Below are positions 33,901 through 42,512 of a DNA stretch of 64,000 nt, one piece after another (within the stretch, counting starts at the first letter, position 1; every line of letters begins with the position of its first letter). A program made the translations under genes and the position numbers. A model generated the notes under the pieces. It was given only the letters and a program-made list of their open reading frames with translations. It searched no databases and was not told the DNA's origin. Origin of the DNA: JBCCXL01 sp039191605 (lineage in GTDB: Bacteria; Acidobacteriota; Thermoanaerobaculia; Multivoradales; JAHZIX01); contig JBCCXL010000010.1 of assembly GCA_039191605.1 (NCBI GenBank), forward strand, positions 158,954-222,953, given 5' to 3'.

Positions 33901-36227
33901 AGGCTGTCGTAGGCATAGGTGGTAGTCAGTGCTCCGACGCTGTCCTCCGACACCCGAGCGAAGGAAACCAGACCGGTCGCGGGGTCAAGATCGATATTCT
34001 CCACCGTCACCCTGAAACCGCCCTCATTCTGGGGATCTACCCAATGAGTCTCGGTGCGAAGCCCGTCGGTATACTGGTAGTCCACCTGAAAGGCGGGAGT
34101 CGTATTCGTCAGGTCCAGCGTCTCTAGCGCACCGATTCCAAGACCGGCACCGTCCCCGCCATAGGTCTTCGTCTTCAGGACCCGGCCGGTGGCATTGTCT
34201 CTCTCCGAAACGGTCACCACGTCCGAAGGGCCACGATTGCCGTTCCGGGAGGCGAAAATTCGGGTACGACGAAGCTCACCGGTATTGGAGTCGATGTCGC
34301 TTTCTTGCCTCTGGATCTCGCCGTCCTGGCGGACCTCAGCAAAGGATTGAATTCCAAGAATCCAGGGAGTTTGGTACGCCGGAAGGTCGTAGGGGGTCGG
34401 ATTGCTCGGGAAGGTCAGATCCACCGGCAGACTGACGGTGTAGGTCTGCCCGGTACGGTCGAAGCCCGCGAGGGTCGTCACCGTGGGCGAGAGATCTCCT
34501 CGAGAGCCCGTGACTTCCGTCTGCCGGAAGTTGCCGAGACCGTCGAAATCTAACTTGTCCACCTGCTTCCACTCCGCGGACGGACCCGCGGAGGAGGGGC
34601 CCGGGTCGGCACAGGCGGCCCCGGTGTTGGATTCCAGTCGGTATTGGCGGGTAGAGACGACCCGGTGGTTGTTCTTGTGGGGCTCGGCGGTGAGCACCGG
34701 GTCCCCTTCATAGGCCAGGTAAGTTGCGGCCAAAGCCTGCGCCGGCACGCTGGGGAAGTTGTCGTGGGTGACCACCGACTCCTGGGGACGCACCGAGAGA
34801 GTGGACAGGCCGCGCTGGTTGGCGGGAGCGCCGGTATCGGGGTCCTCCAGCGTCGGCGCGAAGGCCAGGCCGTAGCTCCATCGCGACTGCACGTCGAAAT
34901 AATGGTGGGAGATAGCGCTGTGTTCCGGCGATTCCACCCGAGTGACGGAGAACTCCGGCTGCCCTTGAGCGTCGGTGTAATCCAGCGCCAGCTTCTGGAG
35001 ATAGCTCCACTCCCCCAGCACGCTGCCGTCGAGGTCCAGCTCGCGGCGGGTGCCGACGCCCCTTACCCCCTGGAGCTGGGCCTTGAAGGGATCCGGCTCA
35101 TTGAAGGTTGGGAAATGGTACGGACGATAAGTCCACTCGTAGCTGCCGCCAGTGGGCAGATCCACCGAGCTCAGCAGGCCGATAGTGTCGTTGACTTCGC
35201 TGTAGTGGAAGGAGTAGGAAACCCCATCGGGGCGAGTGATCCCGGTGAGCTGATCCACCGCGAGCTTCAGCGGCACGCTGTTGTCGTAGGAGCAGGTGGT
35301 ATCCCCCGGGGGGCGATGGATCTCTACCGCGGTGTTGTAGTGGAAATCCCATACCGCAGTCGGACCTCCAGGCGCATCGCCAAACTTCGGCACCACCACC
35401 TTGTCGATGCGGCGGGCGAAGGCGCTGTTCTGGAAGACGATCTCCATCCGGCGACCGTGGGGATCCTGCCAGATCTGCTTGTTGGCGGTATGGGTGACGG
35501 TGATCTGATTGCCGAAGGCATCCTCCACCCGCACCAGCCAGTAGCCGGTGCCGGCGGAGTTGCGCTGGAAGCGGTAGGTGACACCGTTCGGGTGATCCAC
35601 CTCGACGACGTCGGTCGGCAAAGAGATCGTGCGCAGCCGCAGATAGGAGCTATCCCGGGTGTAGAAGACTCCCTCTTCCACAGAGCTCGGGGAATCGTTC
35701 TCGTGGAGCTTGTTGTGGAAGGCGCGCAGCGCGCCGTCCCCGCTCAGCAGCTGCCATTGTGTGCTGTCGACGTAGGGGAAGTCGCCCGGCGCGTAGAGCT
35801 CTCCGCCGGTCAAGGTCCAGCCAAGGCCGGCATTGAAAGCCGAAGACGGCAGGGCCTCGTTGGTCGGGGTGCCGTCATCGGAGGCATCGCAGATTTGGAC
35901 GATGGTGTCGTATCGCCACAGGCTCGAGTTGAAGGCCAGAGTGAAGCCGTAGGTCAGATCCCCCTCAGCCACCAACCTCGGCCCGATAGGCAGAGAGAAG
36001 CTGAGATTGCCGTTGAAGAGATTGACGCTGGAGTCCACCTGAACTTCATAGGCGGTCTCCGAGGAGAAGCCTCGCTCGAAGGCGGGGTGGACCTGATAGC
36101 CCTCCGCCGGCTGCGACCAGGCGGGGCTAGAGAGAGAGGCAGATCCCGCGGAGAGAAGAAAGAGCACGAAGAGCACGAGGACGCCGCGACGATCGATACG
36201 CTGGCAAAAATGATGGAGCAAACTCAC
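30933..36227 (-). CDS. RHS2: full-length secreted RHS/YD-repeat protein with C-terminal toxin
   Basis: 1764 residues from a GTG that overlaps the accessory-gene stop (GTGA), behind AGGAGG. A signal peptide (GVLVLFVLFLLSAGSASL) is followed by an N-terminal domain shared with RHS1. A region of about 455 residues (196-655) is unique to this copy and has its own repeats (PNGVTYRFQRNSAGTGYWLVRVEDAFGNQI in outline). Then come many YD repeats (YDELGRV, YDLMGRACR, YDAVGRLI) and the core end ARYYSSRLGRFLSLDP (about 1492-1507). The tip after about 1510 includes a hydrophobic stretch and ends with MQHIMHRHSYQ ... RFSKGTGAK ... RSLRLFVRDGIIQTAYPY, a likely RNase-type toxin. No PAAR or VgrG part is present, so Sec-dependent export is assumed. 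Confidence 0.93.
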   Translation of the reverse strand: MSLLHHFCQRIDRRGVLVLFVLFLLSAGSASLSSPAWSQPAEGYQVHPAFERGFSSETAYEVQVDSSVNLFNGNLSFSLPIGPRLVAEGDLTYGFTLAFNSSLWRYDTIVQICDASDDGTPTNEALPSSAFNAGLGWTLTGGELYAPGDFPYVDSTQWQLLSGDGALRAFHNKLHENDSPSSVEEGVFYTRDSSYLRLRTISLPTDVVEVDHPNGVTYRFQRNSAGTGYWLVRVEDAFGNQITVTHTANKQIWQDPHGRRMEIVFQNSAFARRIDKVVVPKFGDAPGGPTAVWDFHYNTAVEIHRPPGDTTCSYDNSVPLKLAVDQLTGITRPDGVSYSFHYSEVNDTIGLLSSVDLPTGGSYEWTYRPYHFPTFNEPDPFKAQLQGVRGVGTRRELDLDGSVLGEWSYLQKLALDYTDAQGQPEFSVTRVESPEHSAISHHYFDVQSRWSYGLAFAPTLEDPDTGAPANQRGLSTLSVRPQESVVTHDNFPSVPAQALAATYLAYEGDPVLTAEPHKNNHRVVSTRQYRLESNTGAACADPGPSSAGPSAEWKQVDKLDFDGLGNFRQTEVTGSRGDLSPTVTTLAGFDRTGQTYTVSLPVDLTFPSNPTPYDLPAYQTPWILGIQSFAEVRQDGEIQRQESDIDSNTGELRRTRIFASRNGNRGPSDVVTVSERDNATGRVLKTKTYGGDGAGLGIGALETLDLTNTTPAFQVDYQYTDGLRTETHWVDPQNEGGFRVTVENIDLDPATGLVSFARVSEDSVGALTTTYAYDSLGRMTTIQPIHDAAFSYAYTPSSGGTGARLTVQRIDSGTVLTESETRFDGLGRIVEVFTTLPHGAGRQRVATTYDELGRVEAVTVPHLEGSSNPAVSTTEYDLMGRACRETAADSSVTTIRTERTTMRYSRTVPTPSNSISSNRFETYDDLGRLRVVNELSGQNSSGVNTSYFYDVAGQLVEVVMTDGLAEAAGQVRTFDYDGRGFLKKQCLPEMGGFGLGQEGCTLYQGHDALGKPSVMRTQNFPAYDLEYRYDAVGRLIEVRKADCGSGADCRLQDFSYSRSNVANASIDWSLDRLIRARQHNEVPDPRDPSKTLRVTVSETYTYEGPEGRPSKRTMLVTGLRDDGTGALASSEGTYRFDHEMTYDRLGMVEEMSYPRCDQRWCANFFPSTQIENTYDQGVLSSVSRLGNSIPYADFTYHPNGLLEKIQHANGVEDTYSSDSSGLPRISRIRFGSAFDRSLSYQHGYLTGFGPDSFAYDPVGRLASAVVSSQSQSTTVLYDYDVAGNLINRVRDGVGAPRTVDLGSNRIVDSSFIYDEAGYLNAFDGVTLTRDRLGRVIRSQGAGADRVFIYNTGGERVATYAVGTASQPPEASFTLRGLDDKVLRRFTLSESSDGSENWSLQEDIVYRGGATLARLRPTSTVGTEQRVHYHLDHLGSARLLTDSAGSILFRRDYLPFGEQLNASASDDGVFRFTSHERDSDGTVVGNLDLDYMHARYYSSRLGRFLSLDPAAANPKFPQSWNRYAYVLNSPTTLVDEYGLIANCTTVSEDNHHCVDSEAVEVVEKDPYHGWSQKEKIAWHVWARGGDTSCRDSACEVLGEIAEIRDEVEGLQTGTIMFIEWGPGLMSGALWAKSVYLARQAAVRTGVEAAKHTPKLLPAPRQIEAAWGISKYKKGGVMEGMQHIMHRHSYQSGWNGVSRFSKGTGAKQVMGYVDEALRYGKVSREGSTYTVEHTFSKTIGTDVYGNGARSLRLFVRDGIIQTAYPY

Positions 36228-36877
36228 GACCCGACCTCCTGAATAAAGACCTCTAACCTCTGAGGATCGATGCCCACCACGAGGTCCCCGGCGCTGAAGC
36301 CGGTGGGCAGCGGAGTAGATTCCTGGGGTGCAGAGGCGAGGTCCACTAAGGCAAGCTGGATGCTGCCGTCGTGAGCAACACCAGAGTCCCCTCCCCCACC
36401 GTCTCTCAGGCGGGCGATCCAGCGACCGACCCCGGGGCGAACGATCACCACCTCTGCCGCGGCGACGGTCAGGTTGACGCTGGTGCCGCTCACCGACGCG
36501 GCGGCGGTTCCGGCGCTGAGCTGTCGCAGGGGATAGCCCGCCGGCGTGGCGACGACGGAGTCTCCGGTAGCCAGATCTACAGCCACCCACACGCTGGCCC
36601 AGGCCACCCCGTCGATCGGGGTCAGCAGGACGTCGCCGGAGCTATCCGCCAGCTCACGGTAATCACCCCGTCGCACCTCGCTCCAGTAGAGATGGCGTAC
36701 CCGCTCTACCGCAAGCAGCACGACTTCGCCGTCGGCGGTGGCGCCCGTAACGCTCACCTGGCCGAGATCAGAATCCACCGCCAGGGTGAGAGCATTCACG
36801 CTGCCGGGAAAGTTCAAAGCGAGAAGGACGAGCACACCGAGCTGAAGCGCTAGAGATCTTAGGGACATGGGCTTCAT
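36224..36877 (-). CDS. Secreted accessory protein encoded before RHS2
   Basis: 217 residues from the ATG overlapping the stop of the preceding gene (ATGA); an ATG three codons later (36868) has better spacing to GGAG. The signal peptide is LRSLALQLGVLVLLALNFPGSVNA. The mature part is beta-rich (LTLAVDSDLGQVSVTGATADGEVVLLAVERV in outline) with no cysteines and no catalytic motif. It ends DPQRLEVFIQEVGS, with the last codons doubling as the ribosome site and start of RHS2. The C-terminal ~40 residues recur before RHS1 as a remnant, so this protein is linked to RHS biology; a chaperone, surface anchor or delivery role is possible. Family not recognised. Confidence 0.75.
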   Translation of the reverse strand: MKPMSLRSLALQLGVLVLLALNFPGSVNALTLAVDSDLGQVSVTGATADGEVVLLAVERVRHLYWSEVRRGDYRELADSSGDVLLTPIDGVAWASVWVAVDLATGDSVVATPAGYPLRQLSAGTAAASVSGTSVNLTVAAAEVVIVRPGVGRWIARLRDGGGGDSGVAHDGSIQLALVDLASAPQESTPLPTGFSAGDLVVGIDPQRLEVFIQEVGS

Positions 36878-39800
36878 CTCCAAATCCAGAGGTTGTCGAA
36901 TTGGAGGGCGCCGTCGGCGGTGGGGCCAACGCCCGCCGCGGCGCCGAGACGCAGGGTGCGCACCGTGCGCTGATCGTTGGTCAGGCCCTGGATTTCGACG
37001 CTCTCGCCGCTTCCGAGATGCCGCAGGATCACCCGACCGTCCGCCGCTCCAGGAGCGCTGGCGGCCCACCACTCCAGCTCCAGGGTGTCCATCGTGGACT
37101 GCCAAGGAAGCGGGGCACTGAGCACCGCTCCTCCAGCCCCCTCACGACCGATGGCCACCAATTCCAAATCTCCGCTGGAGGAGCGCTGGAGCAGCAGCTC
37201 GAAGAGTCGCTGATCGTCTTCGGCAGAACGCGCAACGACGATCTTGAAATCACCGCCATTGACCAGCTGAAGGCTTGGAAGGCCAAGATCGAAGCGCAGC
37301 AACAAATGTCGCTCACCGCTCTCTAACGGAGTTTCGATGTAGCTCTTGCCCCCCGGCGAGATGGGGACATGGAGATAGCTCTCAGTGGCGCCTCCGCCGC
37401 TCGATTCGACGACCTCGGGCTCAACAGCCCCAGCAGTGATGATCGAGCTCCAGCGAAGAGGATCCAAGAGATCGAAGGAATCCGTCAGGACCTCGCCGCT
37501 GAGGCCAGCACGGTCGAGGCGACTGGAACGACGGGAGGCAAATTCATCCAGCCATAGGTCGCTCTCGACCACGGGGGCGACGTACCGGGACTGAACGCCG
37601 AAACGCACGGTGTCAAGACGATGAGCGCTGGTTTCGATCCCTAGAGCCTCGGAGTGCAGCACCCCGTCGACCCAGAGACGCACCCCGCCGTCGTTCGCTC
37701 CGGGCGCGCTGGCGGCCCACCATTCCACTTCGATGTCATAGACCTCATGATGGAGGAGCACCGGCCCAACGGAGGCAAAGGCCGCTGTCCCGGGGCCCTG
37801 ACCACCGACCAAGCCGGAAAAGGTGAGGGCTAACGGCGGTGAGGAGTTCGCGGATAACGAAACAAAGAACACGGTTTCTCCTAGGACCTCATCCAAGCCC
37901 TCGAGAAGGTCCACTCCCCCCGCGGGATGCAGCTCCAAGTCTCCCGGAGCCAACCGGAAGCGGGCTCGGTACCTCGGCTCCCGCTGCGGTGACTCGTCCA
38001 CCACGTAATGCCCTTCCGTGCCGCGGGCTGGCGCTCGAAGCCCAAAACTCCCGCCCAGCCGGCCGCCGGAAGCAATGCGCAGGGCATCACCGGGGGATAC
38101 TCGCTGCGCCCAGCGTCCCGTCGTGCCGTCCTCGAAGCCGTCGACGAGAAGGTCATCGGGAATCTTTACCGTCGCGATCCCGGTCCGATCACTCACTCGA
38201 GATGCGTCCCTCGCCTCTACCTGGTACCGATACTCCCTTCCTACCTCCAGACCAGAAACCGTGAGGCTGGTGGAGTCCACCGGAAGGTCAGCGAGAATCT
38301 GAAAGGCCGCTCCATCGATGCTTTCGAGCACTCGGTGAGAGCTTTCGTTGCTGGCGCGATCCGTCCATTGCAGCTGGATCTCACCGAATTCGACCAGGGA
38401 CCACTGCAGCAGAGCCGGCGAGGCGAGGGTTTGGGGATCCACTGACTCCCCTGCACAGCTCACCGTCGTCGGGCTTCCGCTCACCGATGCAGCCGGTGAA
38501 GCCCCGGTGGGGCCAAAGCTCTCAACGGTGTAGAGCAAAGTGTCTTGAGAAGACCCACCGTAGGCATCGAAGATCCGGGTCTCCACCGGCCCAAGCTCCG
38601 CCACCAATTCGGCGGACGAGCTCGGCTGCCCCTCGACCTGGCGCCAGACTCGGAACCCTTCTACCAGAAAATCCAGGGGAGCGGTCCACGCCACCATGGG
38701 ACCGGAAGCAAAGCAGAAGACGTCGGAGAGAACCGTCACGTTCTGAGGTGCGGTGGGTAAGCGTTCTTGAATCGTCACCCGCCGATGGCGAGAGAAGAGG
38801 GTGCCGTCGAAGCGCTCCACCGTGAGCCAGACGTCGAATTCGTCCCCCACCTGCGCTCCGTTGAAGACGTGCACCACCTCATCGGGCTCATCGAGAACCA
38901 CCGGATCGGGGTCCGCCGCGCCGTGGAAGCGCCACTCGAAGCGGGTGACCACACCATCCGGAAAGCTCCCCCCCGGTGAGAACGAGCACTGCTCCCGGTT
39001 GCAGCTCACCGTGATCTCAGGACGGGTCGTCGCCCCCACCGGCACCCAGCGCTGCACCTCCTCGCGGTGGTCGTAGTCCAGCAGCACGAGATCCATCAGG
39101 TAGAGCCCGGGCTCCGAATAGCGGCCGTTGAGAGATTGCACCGGATGATGATCGAAGACATCCGTATAGCAGCTCAGAGGGTCCGGTATCGGCTGGCTGT
39201 GGGGCGGAGAGAGGCTGTCGTCGAAGTACCAGCCCGTAACGCAATTGGGGGTGACGCCATCGACGCTGTAGAACTTCGAATAGGGTGCGCCGTCCCCATG
39301 GCGGCTCTGCTCCGCGGTCACTGCGCAGGTCGAGAGATGCTGACAGCCGTAGCGGTCATAGTTGATGACCGGCCGAGGCGGCGGCACCGTGTCCGCCAGC
39401 TTGACTTCCACCGTGCCGGTATCGTCACCGTGCACGTTGTCGATGACATATTGGAAGGAATCGGTGCCCGTTGCCCCAGAGTAGGGGTTGTAGAAGACGT
39501 TGACGGAACCCGAGATTCCCGCTGTGCCCTGAGTCGGAGCGGTCACCGAAGTCAGGGTGATCGGTGAGCAGTCGGGGGAGTAATCATTTCGCAACACCGG
39601 AATCGTCAGACTCTGAGTCTCGGTGACCGCGTCATCGTCTACGGCTACCGGGGTGAGCGGAATGCTTCCGGCCGGAAGCAGGTCGATCACTACCGTCGCC
39701 AAGTCGCTACCAAATTCGTCGTCCACCCGATACTGAAAAAAGTCTCGCCCAACATAGCCCTGAGGCACCTGGTAGCTGACCACCAGCTCATCCGGCCCCT

Positions 39801-40947
39801 GGAAGACGGTCTGAAGCCCTCCTACGGTTAGGTTGCGCAGCACCTGGAAGTCCTGCACCCCTTCTCCGGTAGCGATGTCATTGCTCACCAGATGATCGAA
39901 GTCCGCCAAGAGGCAACCATCCTTCAGAGTGCTCAGGAAATCGTCCGCGGCCCGCATGGTGCCCACCGGATCGCTGAGCAGAATCGTGGCGGTTCCGGTG
40001 GACTGGTTTCCCGAGGCATCCTCCACCGTGTAGGTGAGCGTGCGCGGCGAGCTTCCAGAAGCTGGAGCGTGGTAGAGGAGCACCGGATCCCCCGCCGGCG
40101 GCTCGATGAAGTCCACCCTCTCCCCCTGATCGGCGGTTGCCGCCACCAGGCTCACGGCAGAGGGGTCGTTGACCAGCAGGGTCGATGCATCGATCACCAG
40201 AATCTTTCCCCGCACCGCGACTAGCTCATCTCCCTGAGGGGAGCTGGGATCCTGCACCAGCACCGAAGCCGGGGCCGTGGCAGTAGCGCCTTGGGAATCG
40301 ACGACGGTGTAGTGGAAACCAGCTTCAGCCCCGACGTAGTCCAATTCCGGAACAAAGCGAACCGTCTTGCCGTCGCCCGAGATCGTTGCCGTGCCGCGAG
40401 TAATCGAAGTCAGTCCGATAATGCGTAAGCCGTCTCCTTCCGGATCCGTATCGTTGGCCAGCACATTGGCGGCCGGGAGCACCGTATTGCGCATTACCTC
40501 GAAGACGTCGGGATTGACGTTCGGGTCGCTATTGGTGCAATTGCCGGGCACAAGATGTACGGTCGCACGGTCAGTACCCATCTCTCCGTCGTCAACCTCG
40601 TACTCAAAGCTCGTAGGCGAGGCGAGGCATTGAGTAGGGGTGATCACCACCACCTCAGCGCTGGATTTGCTCACCCCGACCCCGGTCAAGGGAGCAAAAA
40701 CCGTCACCGTCAGCGGATCGCCGTCCTCGTCATAGTCGTTGGCCAAGACGTCGAGGAGAATGCGGCCCCACCCGTGAACCACCACCTGATCATCAGCGGC
40801 TACCGGTGGCGTATTCGCAGCGCCGGCCGGCAGGGCCGCAGCCAAGAGCAGGGCTCCCAGAGCCATCGATACAAGTGGTGGAAAAACAAAGCGCGTCAAG
40901 CGCAGGGAAGTCATTCGCGGGAACGAAAAAAAGAAAGACCGAACCAT
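36874..40947 (-). CDS. Large secreted adhesin-like protein: cadherin/Ig-like repeats, PKD, FN3, lectin-like C-terminus
   Basis: 1357 residues from an ATG with GAGGA at 9 bases; signal peptide LVSMALGALLLAAALPAGAA. Residues about 45-545 hold five Ig/cadherin-like repeats with the pattern VAADDQ...LDVLANDYDEDGDPLTV; the later copies are degenerate. A PKD-like domain (GSFPDGVVTRFEWRFHG ... VVHVFNGAQVGDEFDVWLTVE) and two FN3-like domains (APQNVTVLSDV; QLQWTDRASNESSHRVLE ... GREYRYQVEARD) follow. From about 910 the C-terminus is a two-part LamG-like module (DGFEDGTTGRWAQ ... LQFDNLWIWR) shared with the protein at 20640. It probably sits outside the cell and binds cells or glycans. First gene of the RHS2 operon, overlapping the accessory gene by 4 bases. 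Confidence 0.9.
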   Translation of the reverse strand: MVRSFFFSFPRMTSLRLTRFVFPPLVSMALGALLLAAALPAGAANTPPVAADDQVVVHGWGRILLDVLANDYDEDGDPLTVTVFAPLTGVGVSKSSAEVVVITPTQCLASPTSFEYEVDDGEMGTDRATVHLVPGNCTNSDPNVNPDVFEVMRNTVLPAANVLANDTDPEGDGLRIIGLTSITRGTATISGDGKTVRFVPELDYVGAEAGFHYTVVDSQGATATAPASVLVQDPSSPQGDELVAVRGKILVIDASTLLVNDPSAVSLVAATADQGERVDFIEPPAGDPVLLYHAPASGSSPRTLTYTVEDASGNQSTGTATILLSDPVGTMRAADDFLSTLKDGCLLADFDHLVSNDIATGEGVQDFQVLRNLTVGGLQTVFQGPDELVVSYQVPQGYVGRDFFQYRVDDEFGSDLATVVIDLLPAGSIPLTPVAVDDDAVTETQSLTIPVLRNDYSPDCSPITLTSVTAPTQGTAGISGSVNVFYNPYSGATGTDSFQYVIDNVHGDDTGTVEVKLADTVPPPRPVINYDRYGCQHLSTCAVTAEQSRHGDGAPYSKFYSVDGVTPNCVTGWYFDDSLSPPHSQPIPDPLSCYTDVFDHHPVQSLNGRYSEPGLYLMDLVLLDYDHREEVQRWVPVGATTRPEITVSCNREQCSFSPGGSFPDGVVTRFEWRFHGAADPDPVVLDEPDEVVHVFNGAQVGDEFDVWLTVERFDGTLFSRHRRVTIQERLPTAPQNVTVLSDVFCFASGPMVAWTAPLDFLVEGFRVWRQVEGQPSSSAELVAELGPVETRIFDAYGGSSQDTLLYTVESFGPTGASPAASVSGSPTTVSCAGESVDPQTLASPALLQWSLVEFGEIQLQWTDRASNESSHRVLESIDGAAFQILADLPVDSTSLTVSGLEVGREYRYQVEARDASRVSDRTGIATVKIPDDLLVDGFEDGTTGRWAQRVSPGDALRIASGGRLGGSFGLRAPARGTEGHYVVDESPQREPRYRARFRLAPGDLELHPAGGVDLLEGLDEVLGETVFFVSLSANSSPPLALTFSGLVGGQGPGTAAFASVGPVLLHHEVYDIEVEWWAASAPGANDGGVRLWVDGVLHSEALGIETSAHRLDTVRFGVQSRYVAPVVESDLWLDEFASRRSSRLDRAGLSGEVLTDSFDLLDPLRWSSIITAGAVEPEVVESSGGGATESYLHVPISPGGKSYIETPLESGERHLLLRFDLGLPSLQLVNGGDFKIVVARSAEDDQRLFELLLQRSSSGDLELVAIGREGAGGAVLSAPLPWQSTMDTLELEWWAASAPGAADGRVILRHLGSGESVEIQGLTNDQRTVRTLRLGAAAGVGPTADGALQFDNLWIWR

Positions 40948-41240
40948 AGACTGCATTCCTCAGGCGTAGGAGATCAGCAGGAGCGCACAGCTCTCAAAGA
41001 AGGAGCCTCGCTTCATCTCGTGGTCGCTGGTCCGCCCCGGGAACCCCTCCCGACACCTCTCCACCAACCGTTGTCGACACAAGGGACAAACAGCGCGGGA
41101 CCCTATCAAGGATCCTCTAGAATCCGAAGAAAAAATTCATAAAACATTATTTTTACATGAATATTAGTAATTTTTAATCCACTTCTCAGCCTTTAAAATC
41201 AATAGTTTCGCTCCCATTACACAACTTCAAAACATACAAA
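40948..41240 (-). other. AT-rich upstream region of the RHS2 operon
   Basis: No gene. Bases 41129-41240 are strikingly AT-rich for this genome (runs such as AAAACATTATTTTTACATGAATATT), which fits a promoter for the leftward operon beginning at 40947. I cannot fix a -35/-10 pair with confidence. Confidence 0.5.
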
Positions 41241-41270
41241 ACGACCGCCGAGCATTCACTCGACGGTCGT
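41241..41270 (-). terminator. Terminator of the IPTL-CTERM-like gene
   Basis: Twelve-base arms ACGACCGCCGAG / CTCGACGGTCGT with one mismatch and a six-base loop. On the minus strand it is followed by TTTGTATGTTTT. It lies 57 bases past the stop of the leftward gene. Confidence 0.85.
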
Positions 41271-41326
41271 TGATAGACCCCTCTGCGCTCGTCGCGGCAG
41301 GGGGGTCGGCGGAGCCTAAATTAGGC

Positions 41327-42142
41327 TCAGGCAGAGCGGCGGCGGAGCAGGATCAGCGCCGCGCCACCGAGAAGGGCGAAGAGGGCCAGCAGGCCGAACA
41401 GGTCGAGAGTCGGGATCTCGAGGGGGTTCGGGCCAGCGTCACCAAAACCGGGGATGCCTTCCTGACCGCGAACGGCGAAGAGGAAGTCCGGGTTGGTGCC
41501 GCCACCGACGCCGCAGGTGGTCATACGATCCCAGTCGGTGCAGCCGCTGCCGAAGCCGTCACCGGGGTTGCGCCACACGCCACCGTTGTTCACCTGAGAG
41601 GTGGAGTTGGACCAGAAGTGCTGGCCGTTACCACCAGCGAAGTCCTGGTTGGTGATGATGGCAACCCAGTAGGCACCCGGGGGCAGGTTGCAGTCGGTGG
41701 GCAGATCGATGACGAAGGCGCCCAGGTTCTGGGTGGTGGGAACCACACCCAGGAACTCGCAACCGGAGACCGGAGCGGCCCCCGGGAAGCCAGAGTCATC
41801 GGCATAGAAGGTGACGTCCACGCTAGTGGCGGTACCACCGGTGCTCTGGGTGCCGGTGGTCTCTACCTGCTGCACCACCCAGCCCTGGGGGAAGGTGACG
41901 ATGAAGTCGTCAGCACCCTCAGCGTCGTAGGTGTCGAAGCCGGCCTCGAAGTTCTGGTCCGGAGCGCCGTTACCGGCCGGCGGAATACCCAGCTGGTCGT
42001 AAAGGTCGACGACACCACCAGCAACTCCGTTAATGGCAGTACCGCCGACTCCGGCAGCGTCAGATATCTGAGCGACGGCCGGACTGGCGATCACCAGCAG
42101 GGCCAAGGCCAGGACGGCAGCGAAGACTCCTCGCTTCATCAT
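41327..42142 (-). CDS. Secreted protein with IPTL-CTERM-like sorting signal
   Basis: 271 residues from an ATG with AAGGAG nine bases upstream. The N-terminal signal peptide is GVFAAVLALALLVIASPAVA. The mature region is acidic and Gly/Asn-rich with a beta-sandwich look (DDFIVTFPQGWVVQQVE, SVDVTFYADD, GAYWVAIITNQ) and three cysteine-containing loops. The C-terminus has the three-part sorting layout: IPTLDLFG, a hydrophobic helix (LLALFALLGGAALILL) and RRR. IPTL-CTERM is a relative of PEP-CTERM and is processed by an exosortase-type enzyme; no such enzyme is in this window. The protein is presumed to be handed to the cell surface. Single gene with a strong terminator. Confidence 0.85.
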   Translation of the reverse strand: MMKRGVFAAVLALALLVIASPAVAQISDAAGVGGTAINGVAGGVVDLYDQLGIPPAGNGAPDQNFEAGFDTYDAEGADDFIVTFPQGWVVQQVETTGTQSTGGTATSVDVTFYADDSGFPGAAPVSGCEFLGVVPTTQNLGAFVIDLPTDCNLPPGAYWVAIITNQDFAGGNGQHFWSNSTSQVNNGGVWRNPGDGFGSGCTDWDRMTTCGVGGGTNPDFLFAVRGQEGIPGFGDAGPNPLEIPTLDLFGLLALFALLGGAALILLRRRSA

Positions 42143-42512
42143 CACATGAGACTCCTTGAGTTTTGTATGTATGTACTGAAGAACCGTCCCGCGCCTTGAA
42201 TCATGAGGCTCGCACCGCGGAACTCGGTCTTATTGGGTTCGATGAATCTTTAGGGGCTCTCGGATAGGGCTCGGGCATGAGTTTCCCGGCAATAGACGGG
42301 CGCTTGGAAAGTAGGTGCGACCAAGCTCCAGACCGGGACTGTTTGCCTCCGCTCGATGCATCCTGCAGGAGTAAATCACTACAGAGAGCCCCAAGCGGTT
42401 CTTGGTATAGAACGCCAAGAAGTCTAACTGATTTGCTGATAGATGTCAGCAAGATCCTCAGCAGTATGTCCGATTTCAGGGTTTTCCTGCGATTTGTCTT
42501 CGACGAAGCGCC
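42143..42512. other. Intergenic region, no recognised feature
   Basis: 370 bases between two leftward genes. It must contain the promoter of the IPTL-CTERM-like gene. I see no gene, repeat or RNA that I can support. Confidence 0.4.

Noticed and set aside
25515..41000. Type VI secretion or contact-dependent CdiA system
   Set aside because: No VgrG, PAAR, Hcp, TPS or CdiB gene is present, and the RHS proteins carry Sec signal peptides.
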